A stretch of DNA of 50,631 bases from Cyclobacteriaceae bacterium (GCA_003565295.1 PXCO01000013.1:1-50631); one strand, 5' to 3'; positions 33,080-42,848 are shown, numbered from the stretch's first letter. Numbers and translations: made by a program. Notes: generated from the sequence alone by a model not told the origin.

Positions 33080-34579
33080 TTATGCTAAGATAGGTTGAAT
33101 AAGTTCCCCTTCCACGTCGGTAAGCCGAAAAGGCCTGCCCTGAAATTCAAAAGTAAACTTTTCATGGTCATATCCAAGTAGATGCAGGATGGTGGCATGG
33201 ATGTCATGGACGGAAACTTTTCCCTCCACACCCGAAAAACCGATTTCATCAGTGAGCCCATGGGAGGCACCTTGTTTGACCCCTCCCCCTGCAAGCCACA
33301 TGGTAAAGGTGTCCACATGATGATCCCTGCCCTTGAAGCTCATTGACTTACCTTCCCGGTTTTCTTGCATTGGGGTTCTGCCAAATTCCCCTCCCCAAAC
33401 CACCAAGGTGTTTTCCAAAAGGCCCCTCTGTTTCAAATCCAAGATCAAGGCACTCATGGGCCGGTCTATTTCCGTGCATTTGTCTTTCATTCCCAGGTCT
33501 ATGGCTGTGCTCTTATCTGTACCATGTGCATCCCATCCCCAGTCAAAAAGTTGGACAAAGCGTACCCCTTTTTCCACCAGTTTTCTTGCCAAAAGGCAGT
33601 TGTTGGCAAATGACTCTTCCCCTGGCTGGGTGCCGTACATTTCATGGATGTACTGAGGCTCATTTTCGATATTCATCACCTCAGGCACCTCTATTTGCAT
33701 GCGGTAGGCCATTTCATACTGGTTGATGCGTGCCAGGATTTCGGGGTCTGCGTAGGATTGAAATTCTTCTTCGTTGATTTTATTGATGGTGGAAATGGCA
33801 GCTTTTTTGAGGTCTCTAGACATGCCTTTAGGGTCTTCTATATATAGCACAGGGTCCCCCTTGGAGCGGCACTGTACGCCTTGATATACAGAAGGTAAAA
33901 AGCCGCTGCCCCAAACAGATTTCCCTGCATCTGGTGTTTTGCCACCAGATGTAAGTACCACAAAGCCCGGCAAGTTTTGATTTTCTGACCCTAAGCCGTA
34001 AGTGGTCCAGGCACCTAGGCTCGGCCTTCCGATTCTTGGGCTTCCGGTATGCATAAAGAGCTGAGCGGGGCCATGGTTAAACTGATCGGTATGCACCGCT
34101 TTGAGAAAGGCCACCTCATCTGCCACTTTTTTGAAATGGGGCAGGTAATCCGAAACCCAGGCACCGGACTGGCCCACTTGCTCAAAATTGGCCTGTGGGC
34201 CCAGAAGTTTTGGTCGTCCGCGAATAAAGGCAAATTTCCGTCCTTGAAGCAAGGATTCAGGACAATCCTGATTATGCAGTTGTTGGAGTTCGGGTTTGTA
34301 ATCGAACATTTCCAATTGAGAGGGTGCCCCGGCCATGTGCAGGTAAATCACCGATTGGATCTTCGGGGAAAAAGGAGGCGAGATAGGAGACAAGGGGTTT
34401 AAATCTCTCTCGCTGAGATTGAGCCCCTTGGAGGGTCGCCTTGTGTCACACCCCATAAGGTAACTACCAAGGGCGATACCCCCAAATCCTGCCGCACATT
34501 CCTTCAGGAAATGCCTACGGCTTTTTACCTGTGCATCCCGCGCAAGTTGCTCCTGCCATAATTTCCGATAATCTCCCAT
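33080..34579 (-). CDS. DUF1501 domain protein (sulfatase-like fold), Tat signal
   Basis: 499 residues. The Tat motif SRRHFLKECAAGFGGIALG lies about 20 residues in, followed by MGCDTRR. The body has the DUF1501 patterns SVIYLHMAGAPSQLEMFDYK, VWGGEFGRTPMQENREGKSM and the late GRDHHVDTFTMWLAGGG. DUF1501 proteins are alkaline-phosphatase/sulfatase-like folds, nearly always encoded beside DUF1549/DUF1553 proteins, best known from Planctomycetes. Its start lies 1 bp after the stop codon of the upstream partner. The reaction catalysed is not known. Confidence 0.88.
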   Translation of the reverse strand: MGDYRKLWQEQLARDAQVKSRRHFLKECAAGFGGIALGSYLMGCDTRRPSKGLNLSERDLNPLSPISPPFSPKIQSVIYLHMAGAPSQLEMFDYKPELQQLHNQDCPESLLQGRKFAFIRGRPKLLGPQANFEQVGQSGAWVSDYLPHFKKVADEVAFLKAVHTDQFNHGPAQLFMHTGSPRIGRPSLGAWTTYGLGSENQNLPGFVVLTSGGKTPDAGKSVWGSGFLPSVYQGVQCRSKGDPVLYIEDPKGMSRDLKKAAISTINKINEEEFQSYADPEILARINQYEMAYRMQIEVPEVMNIENEPQYIHEMYGTQPGEESFANNCLLARKLVEKGVRFVQLFDWGWDAHGTDKSTAIDLGMKDKCTEIDRPMSALILDLKQRGLLENTLVVWGGEFGRTPMQENREGKSMSFKGRDHHVDTFTMWLAGGGVKQGASHGLTDEIGFSGVEGKVSVHDIHATILHLLGYDHEKFTFEFQGRPFRLTDVEGELIQPILA

Positions 34580-34580
34580 G

Positions 34581-37319
34581 TTATGATTTGGTAAGGAATT
34601 CGTCTAAATTCATGATGGCATTCGCCACCACAGTCATTGCAGCCATGTCCGCACTTTTTTCGCCCTTTTCAGCAAAAACCAGAAAATCTTCCATGGATGC
34701 AGGTTCCCCTTCAAATTCGTGGAGTGCCAATTGGAAGAGCTCCTCCAAATGATCAATTTGGCTTTTCCCGGGTTTTCTCCCTATGGCCAATTCATAAGCC
34801 CTGGCCATTTTTTGCCTGCTATTTCCATTGGATGCCAAGGCCATGCTGGCCAGGTGATATGCAGCCTCCAGATAAACCGGGTCATTCAGGGTGACCAAGG
34901 CTTGCAAAGGAGTATTGGTAACGGTGCGATGAATAAGGCACACCTCCCTGCTCCCGGCGTCAAAACTCATAAAGGAGGGGTAGGGGCTTGTTCGCTTGAG
35001 GAAGGTATAAACTGCCCTCCTGTATCGGTCCTCACCTTCGCTGGTTTCCCAATTTTCACCATTATACACAGTTTGCCATACTCCTTCAGGTTGTGGGGGC
35101 ATCACCCCCGGACCGTACATCTTATTACTCAATAGTCCGGAAACGGCAAGTGCTTGATCCCTTACCTGCTCTGCGCTCAACCTGAACCTGGGACCTCTTG
35201 CGTAAAATTTATTTTCCGGGTCTATTTCATGAAGCTCAGGGCTACTGTGGGAACGCTGCCTATAGGTTCCGGACATGACAATATCTTTGATCAGGCCTTT
35301 CAAGTGCCAGTCGTGCTCATGCATCAACCTCCAGGCCAACCAATCCAGCAATTCCTTATGAGTGGGAGGGTCTGACTGAGTGCCCATGTCTTCGATGGTA
35401 GCTACCAAACCTCTGCCAAAAAGCTGGGCCCAAACTCTATTGGCCACAGTTCTGGCGGTTAGCGGGTTTTCTTTGTCCGTAAGCCAATAGGCCAAGCCCA
35501 AGCGGTTATTTGGCCATTCCTCATTCCAGCCCCCCAAACTTTCTGGTGTGCCTGGATTTACCTTATCTCCCAACAAAAGCCAATTGCCACGCTCGAACAT
35601 CTTGGTTTCCCTTTTCATGAAGTCGGGGTTTTCCACCATGATGGGAACAGTTGGGGTAGTGGCATTGAGTAATTGTTCAAATGTTTGGCTGTGTGCCTTT
35701 TGCTGTGTTCCTTCCCCTGGAAGTGCAGGCACAAAGGCCATCCAATTAATGGCGCTACTGGTTTGTTCAGGCCCAAGTGAGGGGTTTTCCATGTGAAGGA
35801 AAAGATCCACCTTGCCATCTACCGGTTTAATGGGAAATTTTTTGATGACCCTTCCATCTGTTTTATCCAAGGTAAACCTGCTTAAAATCTCCCCTTCAGG
35901 GCCGTCTTTTCGAATAGTAAGACGGTTGCCGTTATTCCCGGTCCAGTAATTCAAGTAGATATAAGATGCACCACCTGTATAGGCATCTCTTAGGTAACAT
36001 GACCCATCATGCCATAGACCCAGCCATTTGGTATCAATCAATTCCCCTTTATGGAAGTCCTCACAATCGTGTGCATGATATTTTGGCTCTTGATAAAGCA
36101 AAAATTTTTCAAAATAGCGGGTATCTTCTTCTGAGTAGGTGCCCACCCATGATTTAATAGCATTGATTTTTTCTACTTGCTCCTCATTATAGAATTTCAA
36201 TTTGGGTTCCTCACCATGGGTATCTTCGTCCCTGGTATTATTGAAGAATGCCATGAGTTGGAAATAATCCTCGTGCACAAAGGGGTCGTAAGGATGGCTG
36301 TGGCACTGCACGCATGCCATAGTAGTGGACTGCCACACCTCAAAGGTGGTGTTGATGCGGTCCATTACCGCGGCCACCCTGAATTCCTCATCCTCGGTTC
36401 CGCCCTCATCGTTGTTCATGGTATTTCTATGAAAGGCAGTGGCGGTTAATTGCTCCAGGCTGGGATTTGGGAGTAGGTCTCCCGCAAGCTGTTCAACGGT
36501 AAATTGGTCGAAAGGCATATCTTCGTTCAGGGCTTTGATGACCCAGTCCCTATATGCCCAAATCTGCCTGCTTACATCACGCTCATAGCCCTTGGTATCG
36601 GCATATCTGGCCAAGTCCAACCACCACGATGCCCATTTTTCACCATAAGTTTCTTGGTTTAAAAGGGTATCCACCAAGTTTTCATAGGAGATACCCCCTT
36701 TCTCGAAAGCGATTCGGAGCTGTTCATTCAGGGGTATCCCTGTCAGGTCAAGACTTATTCTTCTACCCAGGGTGGCGGGGTCGGCTTCCGGGGAGGGTTT
36801 AAGCTCCATGGCTGCCAAAGCGTCCAGAACATACAGGTCTATTTCGTTTTGCTCAAAAGCATCCAATGTGTTTTTCCCAAATCCAGCTTCTAGTTTTTTC
36901 CCTTGAGGAGTGGGAGCTTTCACGGGGGCATATGCCCAGTGGCTGCCCCACTCTGCACCCTGATCAATCCATTTGCTGAGCGTTTCGATTTCCTGTTCAG
37001 ATAGGGAAGGTCTATCATAAGGCATGCGCAACTCAGGATCCTTCTCATGCAGTCTTTTGATCAATTCGCTGTTTTTGGCATCGCCGGGAAGGATGGCTGG
37101 GGTTCCTGATTCAGTGGCTGCCTTTGCTTCTTCCTCAAACAAAAAGCTAAGCCCCCCGTTCTTCTTTACTCCTCCATGGCAGGAAATGCAGTGTTTGTTT
37201 AATATGGGCTTTACTTCAGAGCTGAAATCCACCTTTTCATCATGCCCCAGGTGCCACGCCAAAAGTACAGCCAAAAAGGCGAAGCTCAATGCCAATATAA
37301 ATACGGATTTTCTTTTCAT
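34581..37319 (-). CDS. Planctomycete-type cytochrome C / DUF1549 / DUF1553 protein
   Basis: 912 residues from the ATG at 37319 (MKRKSVFILALSFAFLAVLL, an N-terminal signal/anchor); the same frame continues 50 codons upstream without a better start. A haem c motif C44-ISC47-H48 (NKHCISCHGG) sits in the PSCyt1 region, then DUF1549 (LGRRISLDLTGIPLNEQLRI ... WWLDLARYADTKGYERDVSR), a lectin-like insert, and DUF1553 (NPLTARTVANRVWAQLFGRG). Exported, probably anchored by its N-terminal helix and redox-linked. First gene of the run with DUF1501 and the TIM barrel. Confidence 0.88.
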   Translation of the reverse strand: MKRKSVFILALSFAFLAVLLAWHLGHDEKVDFSSEVKPILNKHCISCHGGVKKNGGLSFLFEEEAKAATESGTPAILPGDAKNSELIKRLHEKDPELRMPYDRPSLSEQEIETLSKWIDQGAEWGSHWAYAPVKAPTPQGKKLEAGFGKNTLDAFEQNEIDLYVLDALAAMELKPSPEADPATLGRRISLDLTGIPLNEQLRIAFEKGGISYENLVDTLLNQETYGEKWASWWLDLARYADTKGYERDVSRQIWAYRDWVIKALNEDMPFDQFTVEQLAGDLLPNPSLEQLTATAFHRNTMNNDEGGTEDEEFRVAAVMDRINTTFEVWQSTTMACVQCHSHPYDPFVHEDYFQLMAFFNNTRDEDTHGEEPKLKFYNEEQVEKINAIKSWVGTYSEEDTRYFEKFLLYQEPKYHAHDCEDFHKGELIDTKWLGLWHDGSCYLRDAYTGGASYIYLNYWTGNNGNRLTIRKDGPEGEILSRFTLDKTDGRVIKKFPIKPVDGKVDLFLHMENPSLGPEQTSSAINWMAFVPALPGEGTQQKAHSQTFEQLLNATTPTVPIMVENPDFMKRETKMFERGNWLLLGDKVNPGTPESLGGWNEEWPNNRLGLAYWLTDKENPLTARTVANRVWAQLFGRGLVATIEDMGTQSDPPTHKELLDWLAWRLMHEHDWHLKGLIKDIVMSGTYRQRSHSSPELHEIDPENKFYARGPRFRLSAEQVRDQALAVSGLLSNKMYGPGVMPPQPEGVWQTVYNGENWETSEGEDRYRRAVYTFLKRTSPYPSFMSFDAGSREVCLIHRTVTNTPLQALVTLNDPVYLEAAYHLASMALASNGNSRQKMARAYELAIGRKPGKSQIDHLEELFQLALHEFEGEPASMEDFLVFAEKGEKSADMAAMTVVANAIMNLDEFLTKS

Positions 37320-37434
37320 GCAATCCCTAAAATACGGATAATATGGTGGGTTTGCAAAAGGTATTCTCCCAATTGCTGATCTGCTTTGGGAATGGTTATA
37401 TATACAGCTGGAAAGGGTGAAGGTAAACCTTGAG

Positions 37435-37665
37435 TTTTTTTTTGGACTTCGAAGGTTTATTTCGTGCACAAACTGGGTCTGTCGAATTTTTGTCTCGTCT
37501 CCGGGGAGACCTTCGGGGTTCGGGAAAACCCCAAAGGTCGAAGGACGATCACAACCTTTGAGGTCTTTTTTAGGTCCTCGAAGGTTTTTTTCGTGTACAG
37601 ATTTTGTCAGTTGGGTTGAAGTTTCGTCTCCGTGGCAGACGGGGCTCGAAAAAACCCCAAAGGTC
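37435..37665. repeat. Diverged direct duplication with hairpins (two copies of about 105 bp)
   Basis: Copy 1 at about 37435-37539 and copy 2 at about 37563-37665 share TCGAAGGTTT(A/T)TTTCGTG, the CGTCTCC hairpin (copy 1: GTCTCCGGGGAGAC) and the ending AACCCCAAAGGTC. In copy 1, GACCTT-C-GGGGTT (37508-37520) pairs with AACCCC-A-AAGGTC (37527-37539). The region lies between the NlpE-like and DUF1549 genes (gap 37320-37676) and could fold in RNA of either strand. Confidence 0.7.
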
Positions 37666-37676
37666 TTAAAATAGCC

Positions 37677-38162
37677 TCAGCGGCTTTTAATCAATGTATA
37701 ATTCAATTCAGAAACGATGCGCTGGCCTGCTGTGTCCAGCATTTCAAGGCCTCCTTGCTCATCTTGAAGAAAGGCTTTATAAGGGTTCCCTTCTTCATCC
37801 AACAGCCGGATCACAAAGGCATTCGGCTGGCCTTCTATGCCATAACTGACCTCAAGGGTTCCCCTGGACATGAATTTGCGGTCGCCATCTTTGGTGTCAA
37901 GATAGGTTTCACTCAGCTCATAAGTCCTCTCAGTTTGGTTTGGGCTGTTTTCCAGTTTGAGCTCCATTTTGATTCCACGGCAATCGGCACATGGAATGAT
38001 GCCCTCGTAACTAAACCAGGTGGCTGTTTCGTTTTCTAAAATGATTTCGTCCTTAGGGGAGGGCAATGGGGTGTCACCTTCAAACCTTTCCTCGGTGGAA
38101 GGGCTATCGCAGGCCACGATCAAAGCAAATAAGGCGGATAGAAGTCTAATTCGGCAATTCAT
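37677..38162 (-). CDS. NlpE-like lipoprotein
   Basis: 161 residues. Lipobox at LIVAC18, so probably a lipoprotein. The family motif YEGIIPCADCRGIKMELKL carries the CxxC pair C58/C61 seen in NlpE N-terminal domains (PF04170), with a later FVIRLLDEEGN strand. E. coli NlpE senses surface attachment, copper and failed lipoprotein sorting through Cpx; no Cpx genes are here and short Bacteroidetes NlpE proteins have no defined role. Its start overlaps the end of the threonine dehydrogenase gene by 17 bp. Confidence 0.82.
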   Translation of the reverse strand: MNCRIRLLSALFALIVACDSPSTEERFEGDTPLPSPKDEIILENETATWFSYEGIIPCADCRGIKMELKLENSPNQTERTYELSETYLDTKDGDRKFMSRGTLEVSYGIEGQPNAFVIRLLDEEGNPYKAFLQDEQGGLEMLDTAGQRIVSELNYTLIKSR

Positions 38163-39114
38163 GTAGATGTGGGAAATAATGGGGTAGGTGATACAATATG
38201 TCCTCAGTCATTCTTGGGAGATCAAAGGAGGGCTTCCACCCCCAATCCTCCCTGGCCTTACTGTCATCTATGCTGCATGGCCAATTTTCAGCAATAGCTT
38301 GGCGATAATCCGGTTCATAGCTGATCTCAAATCCCGGCAGGTGAGCAAGAATGCTTTGGTAAACTTGATCTGGAGTGATGCTCATTGCAGAAATATTATA
38401 GCTGGATCTAATATGAATTTGGCTGGCATCTGCCTCCATAAGGGAAAGTGTGGCTTTTATTGCATCTGGCATATACATCATGGGAAGTTCCTGGTCTTTC
38501 TTCAAAAAACAGGTATAGGGCTGGCCCTCCAGGGCTTTGTGATAAATTTCCACCGCATAATCTGTGGTTCCACCGCCGGGAAGACTTTTGGCCCCAATCA
38601 ACCCCGGGTAGCGCAGACTTCTCACATCTACCCCGTATTTCAAATGGTAGTAACTGCACCATCTTTCTCCGGCTTGCTTGGAGATGCCGTATACCGTTTG
38701 TGGATCTTGAATACAGGATTGAGGGGTGTTATGCCTTGGGGTATTAGGGCCAAATACAGCGATAGAGGAGGGCCAATAGATTTTTTGTAGGGGTTTTTCT
38801 CTGGCAAGTTCCAGAACGGTCAGGAGGCTTCCCATATTAAGCCGCCATGCTTTTTGGGGGTGGTTTTCGCCGGTGGCAGATAGAATAGCAGCCAGGTGAT
38901 AGATTTGGGTTACTTTCTCCTTATGTATCAGGGATGCAAAGCTGGATTGATCCATCACGTCCAAGGTTTGAAAGGGTATTTCCTCCAGTTTTTCTTCCGC
39001 TTCGGGAGACAGATCGGTGGCCAGTATCGCTTTTTTACCGTAGACTTGCGCCAACATATGGGTGAGCTCCGTGCCTAACTGCCCACCTGCACCCGTGATC
39101 AATATTTTATCCAT
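38146..39114 (-). CDS. SDR-type L-threonine 3-dehydrogenase
   Basis: 322 residues, extended SDR. NAD motif GAGGQLG (8-14), the early LAAILSATGE, and catalytic Y142/K146 in VYGISKQAGERWCSYYHLKY. The segment LRYPGLIGAKSLPGGGTTDYA is typical of the UDP-galactose-epimerase-like threonine dehydrogenases, which oxidise threonine to 2-amino-3-ketobutyrate. The divergent kbl gene 154 bp away encodes the next enzyme, which strongly supports this over a general sugar epimerase. Overlaps the NlpE-like gene downstream by 17 bp. Confidence 0.88.
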   Translation of the reverse strand: MDKILITGAGGQLGTELTHMLAQVYGKKAILATDLSPEAEEKLEEIPFQTLDVMDQSSFASLIHKEKVTQIYHLAAILSATGENHPQKAWRLNMGSLLTVLELAREKPLQKIYWPSSIAVFGPNTPRHNTPQSCIQDPQTVYGISKQAGERWCSYYHLKYGVDVRSLRYPGLIGAKSLPGGGTTDYAVEIYHKALEGQPYTCFLKKDQELPMMYMPDAIKATLSLMEADASQIHIRSSYNISAMSITPDQVYQSILAHLPGFEISYEPDYRQAIAENWPCSIDDSKAREDWGWKPSFDLPRMTEDILYHLPHYFPHLHELPN

Positions 39115-39166
39115 TTAATGATATTACCCTTCTGAAATTGCTTCGTCCAACTTTGGCTAAAATGCC

Positions 39167-39174
39167 TATATTTG
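39167..39174 (+). promoter_or_regulatory. Candidate -7 box for kbl
   Basis: TATATTTG fits TAnnTTTG in the 154-bp divergent gap, 94 nt before the kbl ATG. The -33 TTG nearest (39138-39140) is 26 nt away, longer than usual. Confidence 0.3.
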
Positions 39175-39268
39175 AACTCCATGCTTCACAAATTTACTAA
39201 AAGGAAGTAATTCCCGTACGGAAAACCCAATTATCCTGTAAAAATGTTTTATTCCTAATGCTAAAACC

Positions 39269-40465
39269 ATGTTTGACCAACTGAAACCACAACTTACCCA
39301 AACCCTGGAAGAGATCAAGGCTGCCGGACTTTATAAACGAGAACGCATCATCACCAGTCCGCAAGGGCCTGTAATCTCTACCCAAGGGGCCGGGGAAGTA
39401 CTGAATTTTTGCGCCAACAATTATTTGGGACTTTCCTCCCATCCCAGCGTCATAGAGGCTGCAAAAAACACCATTGATTCCCATGGGTTCGGAATGTCAT
39501 CTGTACGGTTTATATGTGGTACCCAGGATATCCACAAACAATTGGAAGATAAGATTTCTGAATTTTTGGGCATGGAGGACACTATTCTCTATGCCGCAGC
39601 TTTCGATGCCAATGGAGGGGTCTTCGAACCTTTGTTTGGCGCAGGCGACGCCATCATTTCTGATGCCCTGAACCATGCTTCCATCATAGATGGTGTGCGG
39701 CTTTGCAAGGCCATGCGCTTTCGCTACCAGCACAATGACATGGGGGATTTGGAGAAACAACTGCAGGAAGCCGATACCAAGGGAGCCAAACAGAAAATCA
39801 TAGTGACCGACGGGGTTTTCTCAATGGATGGTACCATTGCCCAACTGGACAAGATAGTGGAGCTTGCCGAAAAATACGGAGCATTGGTGATGAGTGACGA
39901 GTGCCATAGTACCGGGTTTGTGGGAAAGACAGGGCGGGGTGTTCATGAGTTGAAAGGGGTGATGGGCAAAGTGGACATCATCACCGGTACCTTGGGCAAG
40001 GCCTTGGGGGGCGCTTCCGGTGGGTTCACCTCAGGAAGGAAAGAAATAATCGATCTTCTTCGTCAAAGGTCCCGCCCCTACTTGTTTTCCAATACCCTTG
40101 CCCCGTCCATAGTGGGGGCTTCTATTGCGGTGTTCGATATGTTGTCGGCCACCACCGAACTCAGGGACAAATTAGAAGAAAACACCCGGTATTTCAGGGA
40201 GCAAATGACCAAGGCAGGGTTTGATATCAAGCCTGGGGAACATGCCATAGTGCCCATTATGCTATATGAAGCAAATCTTGCCCAGGAGATGGCCGATAAG
40301 CTGCTGGAAAAAGGCATCTATGTGATCGGTTTTTATTATCCTGTGGTGCCCAAGGGGCAGGCCAGGATACGCGTGCAACTTTCCGCCGCCCATACCCGGG
40401 AGCAATTGGATAAAGCCATAGCGGCTTTTAAGGAGGTAGGGGAGGGAATTGGGGTTTTAGGGTAA
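39269..40465 (+). CDS. kbl: Glycine C-acetyltransferase (2-amino-3-ketobutyrate CoA ligase)
   Basis: 398 residues, the normal size. PLP enzyme of the alpha-oxoamine synthase family that splits 2-amino-3-ketobutyrate with CoA to glycine and acetyl-CoA. Seen: [29 protein letters not shown] and the PLP lysine K244 in [15 protein letters not shown]; ends with [11 protein letters not shown]. With the divergent threonine dehydrogenase it completes threonine breakdown to glycine. Followed by a weak TCGGC/GCCGA hairpin (40480-40496) in the gap to convergent dusB. Confidence 0.95.
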   Translation: MFDQLKPQLTQTLEEIKAAGLYKRERIITSPQGPVISTQGAGEVLNFCANNYLGLSSHPSVIEAAKNTIDSHGFGMSSVRFICGTQDIHKQLEDKISEFLGMEDTILYAAAFDANGGVFEPLFGAGDAIISDALNHASIIDGVRLCKAMRFRYQHNDMGDLEKQLQEADTKGAKQKIIVTDGVFSMDGTIAQLDKIVELAEKYGALVMSDECHSTGFVGKTGRGVHELKGVMGKVDIITGTLGKALGGASGGFTSGRKEIIDLLRQRSRPYLFSNTLAPSIVGASIAVFDMLSATTELRDKLEENTRYFREQMTKAGFDIKPGEHAIVPIMLYEANLAQEMADKLLEKGIYVIGFYYPVVPKGQARIRVQLSAAHTREQLDKAIAAFKEVGEGIGVLG

Positions 40466-40565
40466 AATCTTCCGTGTGTTCGGCTTTATTTGCCGAGATT
40501 TTAAGCTATTCCTGATGGAGGTGAATTGGGGATATCCATTCAATACTGGTTTGTATATTCAGCAA

Positions 40566-41555
40566 TTAGAACGAATGCCCCGCAAAGACCTCGGCCACCT
40601 GATCCAACAGTTCACATACTCTCGCATAATCCTCAGAGGTTACCAGTTCAGTCCGGAAAGGCTTGAAATTGGGGATGCCCCGGAAATAGTTAGTGTAATG
40701 CCTACGCATCTCCAATAACCCCAGTTTTTCCCCTTTCCATTCCACAGAGAAGTCCAGGTGTTGTTTGGCCACCCTTATCCTTTCTTCCAAGGTGGGCGGG
40801 GAAAGTAACTCGCCAGTGTTTAAATAATGCTTGATCTCATTGAATATCCAGGGGTAGCCAATGGAGGCCCTGCCTATCATCATGCCGTCCACCTGGTATT
40901 TCTCCTTGTAAGCGGCAGCTCTCTGGGGGGAGTCTATGTCTCCATTTCCAAATACAGGAATGTGTAGCCTTGGATTTTCTTTTACCCTGTTCAGGTATTC
41001 CCAACGGGCCTCCCCTTTATACATTTGCTTGCGTGTTCGTGCATGTATGCTTATGGCCTGTATGCCTACATCCTGAAGCCGCTCCGCTACTTCCACGATG
41101 CGTATGCTCTGCTCGTCCCAGCCCAGGCGTGTTTTCACGGTCACGGGGATATTCACCGCCTTCACGATTTCTGCCGTCATGGCCACCATCTTGTCTATAT
41201 CCAGTAAGATACCGGCACCAGCCCCTTTACAGGCCACCTTATTTACGGGGCAACCATAGTTGATGTCCAATAGGTCGGGTTGAGCCTCCTCCACTTTTGC
41301 GGCGGCTTCCCGCATGGACTGGATTTCGTTGCCAAAGATCTGTATGCCTATGGGGCGCTCATATTCATAGATGTCCAGCTTTTGCACACTCTTGGCGGCA
41401 TCCCTGATCAGCCCTTCGGAGCTGATAAATTCCGTAAACATAAGATCAGCCCCGTTTTCCTTGCAAACTGCACGGAAAGGAGGGTCGCTTACGTCCTCCA
41501 TGGGTGCCAACAAAAGGGGGAAGTCCCCCAATTTAAGATTTCCTATTTTGACCAC
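40566..41555 (-). CDS. dusB: tRNA-dihydrouridine synthase (DusB-like)
   Basis: 329 residues. FMN-dependent TIM barrel that reduces uridine to dihydrouridine in tRNA. Motifs: LLLAPMEDVSDPPFRAVCKE at the N-terminus, DINYGCPVNKVACKGAGAGI with the catalytic cysteine, TVKTRLGWDE, SIHARTRKQMYKGEARW and VFGNGDIDSP, then DGMMIGRASIGYPWIF. The extended C-terminal helical domain is present. Assignment to the DusB branch rests on overall pattern (GGVGAG-like loop, length). Confidence 0.92.
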   Translation of the reverse strand: MVKIGNLKLGDFPLLLAPMEDVSDPPFRAVCKENGADLMFTEFISSEGLIRDAAKSVQKLDIYEYERPIGIQIFGNEIQSMREAAAKVEEAQPDLLDINYGCPVNKVACKGAGAGILLDIDKMVAMTAEIVKAVNIPVTVKTRLGWDEQSIRIVEVAERLQDVGIQAISIHARTRKQMYKGEARWEYLNRVKENPRLHIPVFGNGDIDSPQRAAAYKEKYQVDGMMIGRASIGYPWIFNEIKHYLNTGELLSPPTLEERIRVAKQHLDFSVEWKGEKLGLLEMRRHYTNYFRGIPNFKPFRTELVTSEDYARVCELLDQVAEVFAGHSF

Positions 41556-41704
41556 TACAGCAATTTTTTTGCAAAAATGGGGCTTTTTTATTTGATTTCA
41601 ATGCTTTACGTCCAATCTCTATCTAGAACATCTTCCGTGATTTGGGAACAAGTTTGGTTTTTAGGCTTGTGGTCATAGGTAATTCATGTAAATTTACTCC
41701 CCAT

Positions 41705-42649
41705 ATGGAAATATACAGACACAGAAAAGGAAGCCAAACCGAACTACATTGGCTTTTGGCCCTCACCGTTCTTATCCTGATAGTTTTTGGTGCATTGGCT
41801 ATTCTGCAGACCTTGTCCCTTTTTCTGGTCACTATAGTTTTCGACATTCCCATGGATGCCGTGATGAAGCTGGTGAGCGGGCAGCTGGAGCACCCCAATG
41901 CCAGAGTGGCACTTTTGCTCATTCAGGGGCTTGGTGGAGGGGCTGCCTTTATTCTTGGAGGATGGGTGTTTATGCGATTTGTGGACAAAAAAACCATGGT
42001 GTGGCCCCTGCAATGGCAGCGCGTAAATGCCAATGGCCTTCTTGTGCTTATCCCACTGCTGTTGGGTTTTATTTTGTTCAATTCCCTTTTTGTGTACCTG
42101 AATATGAATGTGCATTTTCCTGACTTTCTTTCTGACCTGGAAAAGGCAATGAGGGACAAGGAAGATGAACTGATGAAGCTTACCCTCTATATCACCGATT
42201 TTGATAATACCCTGGAGCTTCTGTTGGGGGTGTTGGTGATAGGGGTAATGGCCGGCATAGGGGAGGAGTATCTCTTTAGAGGGGTTTTGCAGCCAAAGCT
42301 GAGGAATTATACCCGAAGTATCCATTGGGGCATTTGGCTGAGTGCCTTGATATTTTCAGCAATTCATTTTCAATTTTATGGCTTTATACCTCGGATGTTC
42401 TTGGGGGCACTTTTTGGCTACCTTTACGTTTACTCCGGAAGTTTGGTCTATCCCATTTTGGCACATATCCTGAACAATAGTTTTACGGTGGTCATGGTCT
42501 ATCTTAATAAAAGAGGGGCGGTGGAATTCAACCTGGAAGACCCCGGGCAATTATATTGGCATTATATCATCATAGGCCTGCTGCTTTTTGCCATAAGCTC
42601 CTTTTACTTCGTGTTGCTCCACAGGCGCAAAAATCAGAAAAATGGCTAG
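41705..42649 (+). CDS. CPBP-family intramembrane metalloprotease (CAAX/Abi)
   Basis: 314 residues from the ATG at 41705 (MEIYRHRKG); a TTG further up would add 21 non-conserved codons. At least six hydrophobic spans. The three CPBP motifs are present: E187-E188-x3-R192 (GIGEEYLFRGVLQ), FxxxH with H221 (LIFSAIHFQFYG) and HxxxN (LAHILNNSF). Such enzymes cut membrane proteins or act in bacteriocin immunity; the substrate is unknown. Its end overlaps the DUF2007 gene by 8 bp, so it heads a five-gene run towards psd. Confidence 0.9.
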   Translation: MEIYRHRKGSQTELHWLLALTVLILIVFGALAILQTLSLFLVTIVFDIPMDAVMKLVSGQLEHPNARVALLLIQGLGGGAAFILGGWVFMRFVDKKTMVWPLQWQRVNANGLLVLIPLLLGFILFNSLFVYLNMNVHFPDFLSDLEKAMRDKEDELMKLTLYITDFDNTLELLLGVLVIGVMAGIGEEYLFRGVLQPKLRNYTRSIHWGIWLSALIFSAIHFQFYGFIPRMFLGALFGYLYVYSGSLVYPILAHILNNSFTVVMVYLNKRGAVEFNLEDPGQLYWHYIIIGLLLFAISSFYFVLLHRRKNQKNG

Positions 42650-42848
42650 CTGGCAAAGGGTTTACGTAACAGGCTCACAAATTCGGGCGGAAATAATCAA
42701 AGGGGTGCTACTCGAAAGGGGGATTACCACCGTGGTGTTAAATAAAAAAGAATCAGTTTATCAGATACACGGTAATTATGAAGTTATGACCGCTGCGGAC
42801 GATGTGGTTAGGGCCCTGCAAATCATAGAAGATGAAATCACGTTTTAG
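42642..42848 (+). CDS. DUF2007-type small protein
   Basis: 68 residues: WQRVYVTGSQIRAEIIKGVL then ERGITTVVLNKKESVYQ, the typical DUF2007 pattern (a ferredoxin-like fold, often annotated as a putative signal-transducing protein). The usual late L/A-rich helix (DDVVRALQIIEDE) is present. Overlaps the CPBP gene by 8 bp and cdsA by 17 bp, so almost certainly co-translated. Function unknown. Confidence 0.85.
   Translation: MASWQRVYVTGSQIRAEIIKGVLLERGITTVVLNKKESVYQIHGNYEVMTAADDVVRALQIIEDEITF

Noticed and set aside
38188-38790. 200-codon plus-strand open frame opposite the threonine dehydrogenase gene
   Set aside because: Fully antisense to a well-supported SDR gene; composition is that of a mirrored coding frame and no domain is visible.
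41744-42325. 193-codon minus-strand frame opposite the CPBP protease
   Set aside because: His/Gln/Pro-rich mirror of membrane-protein codons; the plus-strand gene has all three CPBP motifs.
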